From GCA-2737725 sp033763995 (lineage in GTDB: Bacteria > Pseudomonadota > Alphaproteobacteria > Rhodospirillales > Rhodospirillaceae): a stretch of 64,000 bases of DNA. The notes beneath the pieces are model-generated. The model was not told the DNA's origin. It saw only the letters and a program-made list of their open reading frames with translations, and searched no databases. The DNA lies in the NCBI GenBank assembly GCA_033763995.1, contig JANRJL010000056.1:1-64000 (forward strand). The letters run 5' to 3'. The translations under genes and the position numbers were made by a program. Shown here piece after piece: positions 46,156 through 56,027 of this stretch (position 1 is the first letter of the stretch; every line of letters begins with the position of its first letter).

Positions 46156-48951
46156 TTATTCGGCCGCCGTGGCCTGAATCGCGGCGGGTTTGGGGCGCGA
46201 GGCCACGGCCACGTCGCCGGCGGCGACGCCGATGGTCTTGCCCAAGGCATCGCGGATTTGGCGCAACTTGGTCTCGTTCTCGATCTTCATGCCGAAGACG
46301 TCCTTGACGTAGAACACGTCGACCACGCGCTCGCCGTAGGTGGAAATGTGGGCCGAGGCGATCTGCAGGCCGAGATCCGTGAGCGTTTTGGTGACATCGA
46401 ACAGAAACCCGGGCCGGTCATGGCCGTTGATCTCGATGACGCTGCAGACCTTCGACGCCATGTTGTCGATGAAGACGCGCGGCGGCAGCTCCAACGCCTG
46501 GGCGCGGCTCGGCACCCGCAGAACCGCCGTGCGCGCCAATTCCTGATCGAGGCGGATGCGCCCTTCCAGTGCCATGACCAGCCGCGACTTGATGCGCTCC
46601 AGCCGCGCGTCTTGAACGATCGGCTCGCCGTCGTAGTCCTGGAAATAAAAGGTATCGAGCGCCATGCCGTTGGCGAGCGTGAGAATCTTGGCATCGACGA
46701 TGGACACGCCCGACAGCGCCAAGGCGCCGGCGATCTTGGCGAAGAGGCCGGGGTGGTCGGGCGTGTAGATCAGCATGGAGGTGGCATCGCGCGTGGTCTC
46801 GACGCTGAAGCTGACGGCGATTTTTTCGCCCTTGGCTTCGGCGGCGCGAATAAAGCGCGCATGACGTTCCTGGCTGTCGGTATCATAGGCCAGCCAGTAG
46901 GCCGGCGAGGCCGACGCGGCGACGATCTCGCGCGATTGCGCAGACCAATCGGACAGCCGCGCCAATAGCGCCTCGCGTTTGGCGGCCACGCGGGCGTCGC
47001 GGGTGGCGGTGTTTTGGGCGCCCGACATGACTTCCTCGGCGCGATGAAACAGCTCGCGCAGCAGCGTCGCTTTCCAATTGTTCCACACGTTGGGGCCCAC
47101 CGCGCGAATGTCGGCGCAGGTCAGGACCAGGAGCAGCCGCAGGCGCTCGGGCGACTGAACCGCCTCGGCGAAGCGCGCGATGGTGAGGGGATCGTCGAGA
47201 TCGCGCTTGAAGGCGGTATTGCTCATCAACAGGTGATAACGCACCAGCCAGCTCACCGATTCGGTTTCTTCCGGCGTCAGGCCGAGGCGCGGGCAAAGCT
47301 CGTTAGCAATGTCGGCCCCCAACTCGGAATGATCCCCGCCGCGGCCCTTGGCGATATCGTGCAGCATCACCGCCACGTACAGCGCGCGGCGGGATTGCAC
47401 CTTGTGAATCACCTCCGACGCGATCGGCAGTTCGTCCTTGAGCTTGCCTTGCTCGATGCGGTTGAGGATGCCGATGGCCCGGATGGTGTGCTCGTCGGTG
47501 GTGTAGACGTGATACATGTCGTACTGCATCTGCGCCACGACGCGCGCGAAATCGGGGATGAAACGCCCGAACACGCCCGCCTCGCTCATCAGCCGCAAGG
47601 TGGCCTCGGCGCCGGTGGGATCGGTGAGGATCTCCATGAACAGAGCGTTGGCCTCGGGCACGTCGCGCAAGGCCGTGGCCGCCATGGCCCGGCGGGCAAC
47701 GGCGCGCAGGGATTTGGGCTGAAAGTCGAGTTTGTTGACCTGGGCCGTGCGGAAAATGCGGATCAGCGCCACCGGGTCGCCGTCGAGGTCCTTCTCGCTC
47801 TTCAAACCGATGCGCCCGGCGTCGACCACAAAACCGTCGACATTGCGCCGGCGCAGGGCGGCGGGGAGCTGCAGCAGCGGCTTGCGGCGGCCCTTTTCCT
47901 CGAGCATGGCGATAAACACGCGCGTGAGATCGCCGACATCGCGCGCGATGAGGAAGTAGTGGCGCATGAAGCGCTCGACCGCCGTGGAGCCCGGCCGGTC
48001 GGCATAGCCCATGCGCCGGGCCACCTCGCGCTGAAGATCGAAAGTCAGCCGGTTGTCGGGCCGCCCCGAGAGGTAGTGAATGTGGCAGCGCACGGTATTG
48101 AGAAATTCGTGGGCCTTGGCGAAACGCGTGGCCGCCGTGTCGTCGATCAGTCCCATGTCGGCCAGGCGGCGGACATCGGAAACACCGTAGAGATACTTCG
48201 CGATCCAGTAGAGCGCGTGGAGATCGCGCAGGCCGCCTTTGTCGTCTTTCACATTGGGTTCGAGCCGGTAACGCGAATCGCCCTGCTTGGTGTGACGCGC
48301 ATCGCGCTCGGCCAGTTTGGCCTGCACGAACTGCGCGCCCGAGCCCTCGACGATCTCCTTCTGAAATCGCGTCTTGAGGTCGGCCGCCAGCTGCTGATCG
48401 CCCCATATCCAGCGCGCGTCGAGCAAGGTCGTGCGCACCGTCATGTCGGCCTTGGCATGAAGCATGTTGTCGTCGATGGAGCGCACCGCCTGGCCAACCT
48501 TCAGGCCCAAGTCCCAAAGCGTGTAGAGGATGAATTCGATGACCTGCTCCGAGAACGGCGTCTTCTTGTAGGGCAGCAGAAACAACAGATCGACGTCAGA
48601 CAGCGGCGCCAACTCGCCGCGCCCGTAGCCGCCGATGGCCAACACCGAGAGCCGTTCGCCGGTGGTGGGCACGCCGCGTCGCGCCAAGTGCGTGACAGCA
48701 TGATCGAACAACACGCGGATGAGCTGATCATGCAAGAACGCAAGCTCGGCCACCGTGTCGTTGCCCGAGTGACGGCCGGCATCGAGCCGGCGGCGCACTT
48801 CGTCCTGGCCCGCTTTGAACGCAAGCTTCAGCGCCGCCAGCACCTGGGCGCGCCGATCGGTCTCGGTGGCATCGGAGTCCTCGATGGTGTCGAGGCGTTC
48901 GACGAGGGCTCGACGATCGATGATCGCGCGGGGGTGAAGAATATTTCGCAA
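46156..48951 (-). CDS. glnD: [Protein-PII] uridylyltransferase / uridylyl-removing enzyme
   Basis: The 931-residue sensor of glutamine adds UMP to PII when nitrogen is low and removes it when glutamine is high. The nucleotidyltransferase motif GGYGRGELAPLSDVDLLFL is at residues 107-125. The HD hydrolase motif (VMLHDIAKGRGGDHSELGADIA) is near residue 540, and two ACT domains close the protein (from about 740 and 850). The start is a TTG at 48951, seven bases after the upstream stop, with a weak Shine-Dalgarno. With the glutamate dehydrogenase at 16 kb it is the second nitrogen-related gene, but they are far apart. Confidence 0.96.
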   Translation of the reverse strand: MRNILHPRAIIDRRALVERLDTIEDSDATETDRRAQVLAALKLAFKAGQDEVRRRLDAGRHSGNDTVAELAFLHDQLIRVLFDHAVTHLARRGVPTTGERLSVLAIGGYGRGELAPLSDVDLLFLLPYKKTPFSEQVIEFILYTLWDLGLKVGQAVRSIDDNMLHAKADMTVRTTLLDARWIWGDQQLAADLKTRFQKEIVEGSGAQFVQAKLAERDARHTKQGDSRYRLEPNVKDDKGGLRDLHALYWIAKYLYGVSDVRRLADMGLIDDTAATRFAKAHEFLNTVRCHIHYLSGRPDNRLTFDLQREVARRMGYADRPGSTAVERFMRHYFLIARDVGDLTRVFIAMLEEKGRRKPLLQLPAALRRRNVDGFVVDAGRIGLKSEKDLDGDPVALIRIFRTAQVNKLDFQPKSLRAVARRAMAATALRDVPEANALFMEILTDPTGAEATLRLMSEAGVFGRFIPDFARVVAQMQYDMYHVYTTDEHTIRAIGILNRIEQGKLKDELPIASEVIHKVQSRRALYVAVMLHDIAKGRGGDHSELGADIANELCPRLGLTPEETESVSWLVRYHLLMSNTAFKRDLDDPLTIARFAEAVQSPERLRLLLVLTCADIRAVGPNVWNNWKATLLRELFHRAEEVMSGAQNTATRDARVAAKREALLARLSDWSAQSREIVAASASPAYWLAYDTDSQERHARFIRAAEAKGEKIAVSFSVETTRDATSMLIYTPDHPGLFAKIAGALALSGVSIVDAKILTLANGMALDTFYFQDYDGEPIVQDARLERIKSRLVMALEGRIRLDQELARTAVLRVPSRAQALELPPRVFIDNMASKVCSVIEINGHDRPGFLFDVTKTLTDLGLQIASAHISTYGERVVDVFYVKDVFGMKIENETKLRQIRDALGKTIGVAAGDVAVASRPKPAAIQATAAE

Positions 48952-48957
48952 AACGAT

Positions 48958-49356
48958 TTACCGCAGGCGCAGGCCTTGTTCGCGGGCCTCTTTCTCGGGC
49001 ACCTTGATCACGCGTTCGGTTTGTTTTTGCGGAATGATCGGCGGCTTGCGTTCGCCGCCGGCCGCGGGAAGACCACCAAGTCCGCCGAGGGCGCCCTCCA
49101 TGGCGAAGCGCGACTTCACCCGCGCGCTGATAACGGCCTGCAGCTCGAGCGTCTTGGCCTGGCCCACGAACAGCAGCGCGAACAGCAGCGCCATGATGGC
49201 GCCGGCGAAAGCATAAACGTCATTGACCCACTCGTAGCCCGAGAAAGCCAGCAGCAACGCCGAGATGCAGCCGATCATGCAAAAGATGCCCATCCACTGC
49301 AGGATCGTCGCCATGGCGGGAATGTCGGGTTTATCGGGGTCGATGTGAAACACCAT
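48958..49356 (-). CDS. Small membrane protein of unknown function
   Basis: The 132-residue product has two predicted membrane helices (about residues 18-38 and 46-65) and a charged, Pro- and Lys-rich C-terminal tail after residue 90 (PPIIPQKQTERVIKVPEKEAREQ). I recognise no family. GGGAGG precedes the ATG at 49356. A TATACT (minus strand, at 49414-49419) lies about 58 bp upstream and could be a -10 element, though its -35 is weak. It sits 97 bp after mutS and 6 bp before glnD, so it is probably cotranscribed with glnD. Confidence 0.7.
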   Translation of the reverse strand: MVFHIDPDKPDIPAMATILQWMGIFCMIGCISALLLAFSGYEWVNDVYAFAGAIMALLFALLFVGQAKTLELQAVISARVKSRFAMEGALGGLGGLPAAGGERKPPIIPQKQTERVIKVPEKEAREQGLRLR

Positions 49357-49453
49357 GGCGGCCTCCCGGCCGGAGCCTGTGAGGGGTCAAACGCAAGCAG
49401 CTAGCAGAATGTAAGTATATCAGAGCCCAGGCGCCATGCAGACACCATGCAGA

Positions 49454-52201
49454 TTAACCGCGCGAGATCAGCCCCTTAAGCCGGTACAGGGCCTCAAGGG
49501 CCTCGCGGGGGCTTAAGTTGTCGGGGTTGAGCGCCTTGAGCACCTCATCCAACTCGCGCGACACCTGGGCCTTGGCGGGTTTGGGCGGATGGGCCAGAGC
49601 GGCAAAGAGGGGGAGATCGGCGGCAAGCTTCCTGGCCGATCCGATCTGATCGCTTTTCTCAAGAATTTCAAGGACTTCCTCGGCCCTGGCGATGACGGGC
49701 GCTGGCATGCCGGCCAAGCCCGCCACATGAATGCCGTAGGAGCGGTCGGCCGTCCCGGGGCCAATTTCGTGGAGAAACACCACATCACCCTGCCAGTCTT
49801 TGACCTTCATGGTGTGGGGCGCCAGTTCGGCCAAGCGGCCGCCCAGGACCGTGAGCTCGTGATAGTGGGTCGCGAACAGCGCGCGGCAGGCATTGACGTC
49901 GTGCAAGTGTTCCAGCGTCGCCCAGGCGATGGACAGGCCGTCGAAAGTGGATGTGCCGCGCCCGATTTCATCGAGGATCACGAGAGAGCGCGGCGTGGCT
50001 TGGTTGAGGATCGCCGCCGTCTCGACCATTTCCACCATGAAGGTCGACCGGCCCCGCGCCAGATCGTCGGCCGCACCCACGCGCGAGAACAACTTGTCGA
50101 CCGCGCCGATGTGCGCCGCCGTGGCCGGAACATAGAGGCCCGCCTGGGCCATGATCGCGATCAGCGCGTTTTGGCGCAGGAAGGTGCTTTTGCCCGCCAT
50201 GTTGGGGCCCGTCACAAGCCAAAGCCGCCCGGCGCCGGAGTCCGTCTTGCTGCGCAAGTCGCAATCGTTGGCGATGAAGGCCCCGGTGCCGTCGCGTTTC
50301 AACGCCGCTTCGACAATGGGATGGCGCCCGCCGGAAATCTGGAAGACGGTGCTTTGGTCGATCACCGGGCGGGCATAATTCATCTCAATGGCCAGTGCGG
50401 CACCGGCGGTGGCGACATCGAGTTCGGCCAAAGCGCGCGCCATGGCCGAAAGGCCATCCGCCGCAGCCGTCACGGCCTGCGTTAATTCCGCGAAAATAGA
50501 AAGTTCGAGCGCCAACGCCTTCTCGGCGGCGGAGCGAATGCGGTCTTCCAACTCCGAGAGCTCGATGGTGGTAAAGCGCATCGCATTCGCCAGAGTCTGG
50601 CGGTGAATGAACTTGGCGGCCCCGCCGTCATTCTTCGCGTCGCGGCCATCGGTCACCCACTTCTCGCCGTGCTTGGCATTCACCTCGATGTAGTAGCCCA
50701 GCACGTTGTTATGCCGAATCTTGAGCGAGGGAACGCCGGTGGATTCAGCATAGGTGTTCTGAAGTCCGGCGATGAGCCGCCGGCTGTCGTCACGCAAGAG
50801 CACGAGTTGGTCGAGGTCTTGCGAGAATCCCTGCCGCACGAAACCGCCGTCGCGCGCCAGCAATGGCAGGCTGTCGCTCAAGGCATCGCCGAGCCGCCGC
50901 GCCAAGCTCGCGTGATCGCCGAGGTCGGACAGGGACTGTTGAACGCCTGGCGGCGGCGGCAACAGCGAGGCGCCGGCGGCCGCAATAGCCCGGTGCAAAT
51001 GCGGCGTCTGCAACAGCGCATCACGCACGGCGGCGAGATCGCGTGGGCCACCGCGCCCCAGCACAAGACGCGACAAGGCGCGCTCAAGGTCGGGGCAGGT
51101 GGACAGGCGCTCGCGCAGCACGTCACGCACGCCACTCGCCGCGATGAAAAACGCCACGGTGTCATGGCGTGCCGCAATGTGCGGCGGGTCCGTGAGGGGT
51201 GCCGCCAGCCGCGCGGCCAGCATCCGCGCGCCGGAAGACGTCAGAGTGCGGTCGACGGACGCCAGCAGACTTCCGCCGCGCTCGCCGGTGAGCGTTTGGG
51301 TGAGTTCGAGGTTGCGCCGCGTCGCGGCGTCGATTTCCATCACCGCGCCGGTCGCATTCTTCCGCAACGGCGCGATGCGCGGCAGTTTGCCTTTCTGCGT
51401 CAGCTCCACATAGTCGACCAGGGCGCCGGCGGCGGCCACTTCGGCGCGGGAGAAATTGCCGAAGGCATCCAGCGTGGCGACGCCGTAGAGTCTCTGCAAG
51501 CGCAGGCGGGCGTTTTCGGAATCGAACCGCGACGAGGGCTGCGGCGAGATGGAAAAGCCCGTGCTCTTCAAAGTTTCGCGAAACTCAGCATCTTCGAGTA
51601 TTTTTTCCGAGACGATGATCTCGCCGGGAGCGACGCGGGCCAGCACCGCCGCGAGACTCGGCCCCAGAATCGTTTCAACGAAAATCTCGCCCACGGAAAT
51701 GTCGATCCACGCCAGGCCCAACGCCGTTTCGGTCTCGGCGCGAACCTGGGTGATGGCGGCGAGATAGTTATTGGCGCGCGCGTCCAGCAGCGTGTCTTCG
51801 GTCAGGGTGCCCGGCGTGATCAGGCGCACCACATCGCGTTTGACCACCGACTTGGAGCCGCGCTTTTTGGCCTCGGCCGGATCCTCCATCTGCTCGCAAA
51901 CCGCGACCTTGAAGCCCTTGCGGATCAGCCGCGCTAGGTAGCTCTCGTGGCTGTGCACCGGCACGCCGCACATGGGGATGTCGTCGCCCGCATGCTTGCC
52001 GCGCTTGGTGAGCGCGATATCCAGCGCCGCGGCGGCCTTGACCGCGTCGTCGAAGAATAGCTCGTAGAAATCGCCCATGCGGTAGAACAACAGGGCGTCG
52101 GGATAGCCGGCCTTGACCGACAAATACTGCGCCATGAGCGGCGTCGTGCCTTCGGCAGCGCTGGCGAGGTCGGCGGAATCGGGCGAGCGGGAGTCGTTCA
52201 T
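49454..52201 (-). CDS. mutS: DNA mismatch repair protein MutS
   Basis: The 915-residue protein recognises mispairs and recruits MutL. The mismatch-binding domain begins near residue 20 with PLMAQYLSVKAGYPDALLFYRMGDFYELFFDDA, which includes the conserved Phe-Tyr-Glu. The ATPase domain has Walker A GPNMAGKSTFLRQ (about residue 660), Walker B LVILDEIGRGTSTFDG, and ATHYHEL. The length is slightly above the usual 850-880. The ATG at 52201 has no obvious Shine-Dalgarno. It is divergent from maeB. Confidence 0.98.
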   Translation of the reverse strand: MNDSRSPDSADLASAAEGTTPLMAQYLSVKAGYPDALLFYRMGDFYELFFDDAVKAAAALDIALTKRGKHAGDDIPMCGVPVHSHESYLARLIRKGFKVAVCEQMEDPAEAKKRGSKSVVKRDVVRLITPGTLTEDTLLDARANNYLAAITQVRAETETALGLAWIDISVGEIFVETILGPSLAAVLARVAPGEIIVSEKILEDAEFRETLKSTGFSISPQPSSRFDSENARLRLQRLYGVATLDAFGNFSRAEVAAAGALVDYVELTQKGKLPRIAPLRKNATGAVMEIDAATRRNLELTQTLTGERGGSLLASVDRTLTSSGARMLAARLAAPLTDPPHIAARHDTVAFFIAASGVRDVLRERLSTCPDLERALSRLVLGRGGPRDLAAVRDALLQTPHLHRAIAAAGASLLPPPPGVQQSLSDLGDHASLARRLGDALSDSLPLLARDGGFVRQGFSQDLDQLVLLRDDSRRLIAGLQNTYAESTGVPSLKIRHNNVLGYYIEVNAKHGEKWVTDGRDAKNDGGAAKFIHRQTLANAMRFTTIELSELEDRIRSAAEKALALELSIFAELTQAVTAAADGLSAMARALAELDVATAGAALAIEMNYARPVIDQSTVFQISGGRHPIVEAALKRDGTGAFIANDCDLRSKTDSGAGRLWLVTGPNMAGKSTFLRQNALIAIMAQAGLYVPATAAHIGAVDKLFSRVGAADDLARGRSTFMVEMVETAAILNQATPRSLVILDEIGRGTSTFDGLSIAWATLEHLHDVNACRALFATHYHELTVLGGRLAELAPHTMKVKDWQGDVVFLHEIGPGTADRSYGIHVAGLAGMPAPVIARAEEVLEILEKSDQIGSARKLAADLPLFAALAHPPKPAKAQVSRELDEVLKALNPDNLSPREALEALYRLKGLISRG

Positions 52202-52333
52202 GGCGAGGCGGTTTTATAGCACGGCGCGCTCAGCGCAATGACAGTGTTATGACGCCCAGCCACGCCTCGGAACGGCCTTTGCATCCTTCGCCCGGTCGCG
52301 CAGAATGTGAACTTCAGAAGAGAAGGTTTGCTT

Positions 52334-54613
52334 ATGCCCAAACGCATGCAACGCAATCTTGACCGCGAGGCCTTGGCCTTTCATGCCTCGGGCCGGCCCG
52401 GCAAGATCGAGATCACGCCGACCAAGCCCTTGACCACCCAGCGCGATCTGTCGCTGGCCTATTCGCCGGGCGTGGCCGCGCCCTGTCTTGAAATCGCGCG
52501 CGATCCGGCCCTGGCCTACGACTATACCGCCAAGGGTAATTTGGTCGCCGTCATTTCCAACGGCACGGCCGTGCTGGGCCTGGGCGATTTGGGCGCCATC
52601 GCCGGCAAGCCGGTCATGGAGGGCAAGGCGGTGCTGTTCAAAAGATTCGCCGATGTCGACGGCATCGACCTGGAGGTCGACACCAAGGACGTGGAGGAGT
52701 TCATCAACTGCGTGCGCTTCCTGGGGCCGACCTTCGGCGGCATCAACCTGGAGGACATCAAGGCGCCGGAGTGCTTCATCATCGAAAGCCGCTTGCGCGA
52801 GATCATGGACATCCCCGTCTTCCATGATGATCAGCACGGCACCGCCATCATCGCCGCCGCGGGCCTGATCAACGCCTGCGACCTGACCAAGCGAAAATTA
52901 TCCGAGATCACTTTGGTCGTGAACGGCGCCGGTGCCGCCGCGGTGGCCTGCGTGGAATTGGTGAAGTCATTGGGCGTGAAAAACGACCGCGTCATCATGT
53001 GCGATTCCAAAGGCGTGATCTACAAAGGCCGCACCGAGGGCATGAACCAATGGAAATCGGCCCACGCGGTGGACACCAAGGCCCGCAGCTTGGCCGACGC
53101 GATCAAAGGCGCGGATGCGTTTTTCGGCCTCAGCGTCAAGGGCGCGGTGACGAAAGACATGGTCGCGTCCATGGCCAAACAGCCCATCATCTTCGCCATG
53201 GCCAACCCGGACCCCGAGATCACGCCCGAGGATGTGGCCGAGGTGCGCAAGGACGCCATCGTCGCCACGGGCCGATCGGACTACGCCAATCAAGTGAACA
53301 ACGTGCTGGGCTTTCCGTTCATCTTTCGCGGTGCATTGGACGTTCGCGCGCGCACCATCAACGACGAGATGAAAGTCGCCGCCGCGCGCGCCCTGGCCGA
53401 TCTCGCGCGCCAGGACGTGCCCGACGAGGTGGCCGCCGCTTATGCCGGGCGGAAGCTCAGGTACGGCCGCGAATACATCATTCCCGTGCCCTTCGATCCG
53501 CGCTTGATCGCTACCGTGCCGGCGGCCGTGGCCCAAGCGGCCATGGATTCGGGCGTGGCGCGCAAGCCTATCGTCGACATGGCGGCCTACCGCAAGGAAC
53601 TGGCCGCGCGCCTCGACCCCACGGTCGCAAGCCTGCAAACCATCGCCGCAGAAGTGACGCGCCGCCCGCAAACCGTGGTGTTCGCCGAGGGCGAGGAAGA
53701 ACGCTCCATCCGCGCCGCCATCGCCTATCGCAACGCCGGCTACGGCAAGGCCATTCTGGTGGCGCGGCGGCGCAAGTTCGAGAACACCTTGGCCGAGTTG
53801 GGCATGAAGGCCGAGGATTTGGAGGGCATCACCATCACCAACGCGCGCGAGTCGGACGCCAACGACGCCTATACCGATTTCGTCTATCGCCGCCTGCAAC
53901 GGCAGGGAGTGCTCAAACGCGATTGCCAGCGCATGGTCACCATGGACCGCAACATCTTCGGCGCCTGCATGGTGGCGTTTGGCCATGCGGACTGCATGGT
54001 GACGGGGCTCACGCGCACCTATCATACGGCGCTGAACGAGGTGCGTCGCGTGGTTGACGCGAAGCCTGGCAGCCTGGTCTTCGGCCTCAACATCATTGTC
54101 GTGCGGGGCCGCACACTGTTTGTGGCCGACACCGCCGTGATCGAGCGGCCGACACCGGAGGAGTTGCGCACCATCGCCATCGAGAGCGCGGCGGCCGCCC
54201 GCCGCCTGGGCCATGAGCCGCGCGTGGCGTTGTTGTCCTACTCGAACTTCGGCAATCCGCCTGGCGCCGTGGCTGAAACCATGACGGCGGCCGTCAAGCT
54301 GTTGGATGCGGCGAAGGTGGATTTCGAGTTCGACGGCGAAATGGGCGTGGACGTGGCGCTGGATCCCGACTTGCGCAAAATCTATCCCTTCTGCCGCCTC
54401 ACGGGACCGGCCAACGTGCTGGTGATGCCGGGGCTCCATGCCGCGAATATCTCGACCAAATTGATTCAACGCTTCGGCGCGGCCACCACCATCGGTCCCG
54501 TGCTGTTGGGTTTGGAGAAAAACGTGCAGATCGTCTCCATGGACGCCGGGGTCGCCGACCTGGTGCAAATGGCCTTGATGGCCGCTCACAGCGGCGTCGG
54601 CCGCTTGATTTAG
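52334..54613 (+). CDS. maeB: NADP-dependent malic enzyme with phosphotransacetylase-like domain
   Basis: The 759-residue enzyme decarboxylates malate to pyruvate with NADP. The N-terminal malic domain (YSPGVAAPCLEIA, then VVSNGTAVLGLGDLG-like segment and FHDDQHGTAIIAAAGLINA) and its NAD-binding domain (GAGAAAVACVELV) end near residue 430. The rest (EGEEERSIRAAIAYRNAG to GPVLLGLEKNVQIVSMD) is a phosphotransacetylase-like domain thought to regulate the enzyme through acetyl-CoA. AAGG precedes the ATG at good spacing; a GTG at 52307 is less likely. In rhizobia this gene is also beside mutS. Confidence 0.96.
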   Translation: MPKRMQRNLDREALAFHASGRPGKIEITPTKPLTTQRDLSLAYSPGVAAPCLEIARDPALAYDYTAKGNLVAVISNGTAVLGLGDLGAIAGKPVMEGKAVLFKRFADVDGIDLEVDTKDVEEFINCVRFLGPTFGGINLEDIKAPECFIIESRLREIMDIPVFHDDQHGTAIIAAAGLINACDLTKRKLSEITLVVNGAGAAAVACVELVKSLGVKNDRVIMCDSKGVIYKGRTEGMNQWKSAHAVDTKARSLADAIKGADAFFGLSVKGAVTKDMVASMAKQPIIFAMANPDPEITPEDVAEVRKDAIVATGRSDYANQVNNVLGFPFIFRGALDVRARTINDEMKVAAARALADLARQDVPDEVAAAYAGRKLRYGREYIIPVPFDPRLIATVPAAVAQAAMDSGVARKPIVDMAAYRKELAARLDPTVASLQTIAAEVTRRPQTVVFAEGEEERSIRAAIAYRNAGYGKAILVARRRKFENTLAELGMKAEDLEGITITNARESDANDAYTDFVYRRLQRQGVLKRDCQRMVTMDRNIFGACMVAFGHADCMVTGLTRTYHTALNEVRRVVDAKPGSLVFGLNIIVVRGRTLFVADTAVIERPTPEELRTIAIESAAAARRLGHEPRVALLSYSNFGNPPGAVAETMTAAVKLLDAAKVDFEFDGEMGVDVALDPDLRKIYPFCRLTGPANVLVMPGLHAANISTKLIQRFGAATTIGPVLLGLEKNVQIVSMDAGVADLVQMALMAAHSGVGRLI

Positions 54614-54623
54614 GAAGATATCT

Positions 54624-56027
54624 TTGTCCGATCAGGATTCCTTGCCCGCGAAATCCGCCCGCCGCTTGCTCGCGTGGTCGTTGGGGCCCTGCGTGCCGGC
54701 CTGGGCGGTGTTGCTGGCGCTTTACGGCTTGGAGCGGTTGACGTGGGTCGAGGCGCTGGTCTCAGCCGCGCTCGTTTTCGTCTTGATGGCGGTGCTCGTC
54801 TTTGCGCGGCTCGCGGATTTCGAACGCCTGATCCGTTATGCCGAGGCGCTGTTCAATAATCCTGAAACACCCGCGCCGCCGATTTTTACTTCGGCCACGG
54901 CGCAGCGTCTGCTGACGGCGCTGAACGCTTTGCGGCGGCTATGGACGGAACGGCGCGACGAGGCGCAGGTTCTGGCGCGATCGCGCCAAGACATTCTCGA
55001 TTGTTTGCCCGATCCGCTGCTGTTGCTGGACAAGCAGCGCCGCGTGATTGAGGCCAATCAAGCGGCGCAGATTCTGCTGGAACGCGGTTTGACCGGGCTC
55101 GACTTGGCCAGCGTAATTCGCGATCCCAAAGTGTTGGAGGCCGCGGACGCTGCCTTGCGGGAGGACAGAAGAACCGAGACGCAATTCACGCTCACGACGC
55201 CGGTGGAGCGCACCTTTGGCGCGCTGTTGGTGCCGCTCAAGACGCCGGTCAAGGACGGCACGGCCTTGATCTTGGCGCTGCAAGAGCAGACGGAGCGTCT
55301 CAAAATGGATCGGATGCGCGCCGACTTCGTCGCCAACGCCAGCCACGAACTGCGCACGCCCTTGACGGCGGTGTTGGGATTCATCGAGACCCTGCGTGGG
55401 GCGGCGAAGGACGACGCCGAAGCGCGCGAACAATTTCTCGACATCATGTTGAAGCAAGCCACGCGCATGACGCGATTGATCGACGATTTGTTGTCGTTGT
55501 CGCGCATCGAGATGCGGGAGCACGCGCGGCCGACGGAAGCCGTTGACCTGGGTAACGTTTTGCGCGGCACGGCGGACTTGCTCGATACTCAAGCCAAACA
55601 AAAGCGCTGCGAGATTCGCATCGACGTTCCTGCAACCTTGCCCAGGGCGATCGGCGATGCGTCAGAGCTCGGGCAGGTGGTGTTCAACCTCGCCGCCAAC
55701 GCGATCAAGTACGGCGGCGAGGGCGGCCCCGTGGAGTTGTCCGCCGCGCTCGTGCCCGTTCGTCCGTTGTCCATGCCCGGACAAGGCCCGTGCCTGAAGA
55801 TCGCCGTGCGCGACTATGGTGAAGGCATCGCCAAGGAACATTTGCCGCGCTTGACCGAACGTTTTTATCGCGTGGACACCGCCCGCTCGCGCGAGTTGGG
55901 CGGCACGGGCCTGGGCCTGGCGATCGTCAAGCACATCACCAACCGTCACCGCGGCGCGCTGGTGATCGAAAGCGAGGTCGGCAAGGGCTCGACGTTCTCG
56001 GTGTATCTGCCGATCGCGTCGAGTTAA
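54624..56027 (+). CDS. phoR: PhoR-like sensor histidine kinase
   Basis: The 467-residue inner-membrane kinase has two N-terminal helices (about residues 17-60) with almost no periplasmic loop, as in PhoR. A PAS domain follows (about 115-220). The DHp motif FVANASHELRTPLTAVLGFIETL carries the phosphorylated His, and the ATPase motifs are NLAANAIKYGG, DYGEGI and GGTGLGLAIVKHI. It would sense phosphate status through PstB. The start is a TTG at 54624 with AGGAAG upstream, 11 bp after maeB. No phoB, phoU or pst gene is in the window, so the naming is by architecture. Confidence 0.85.
   Translation: MSDQDSLPAKSARRLLAWSLGPCVPAWAVLLALYGLERLTWVEALVSAALVFVLMAVLVFARLADFERLIRYAEALFNNPETPAPPIFTSATAQRLLTALNALRRLWTERRDEAQVLARSRQDILDCLPDPLLLLDKQRRVIEANQAAQILLERGLTGLDLASVIRDPKVLEAADAALREDRRTETQFTLTTPVERTFGALLVPLKTPVKDGTALILALQEQTERLKMDRMRADFVANASHELRTPLTAVLGFIETLRGAAKDDAEAREQFLDIMLKQATRMTRLIDDLLSLSRIEMREHARPTEAVDLGNVLRGTADLLDTQAKQKRCEIRIDVPATLPRAIGDASELGQVVFNLAANAIKYGGEGGPVELSAALVPVRPLSMPGQGPCLKIAVRDYGEGIAKEHLPRLTERFYRVDTARSRELGGTGLGLAIVKHITNRHRGALVIESEVGKGSTFSVYLPIASS

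Noticed and set aside
49434..49453. Two direct copies of CCATGCAGA just after the mutS stop
   Set aside because: The repeat is only nine bases with two copies and no flanking structure. It is probably chance.
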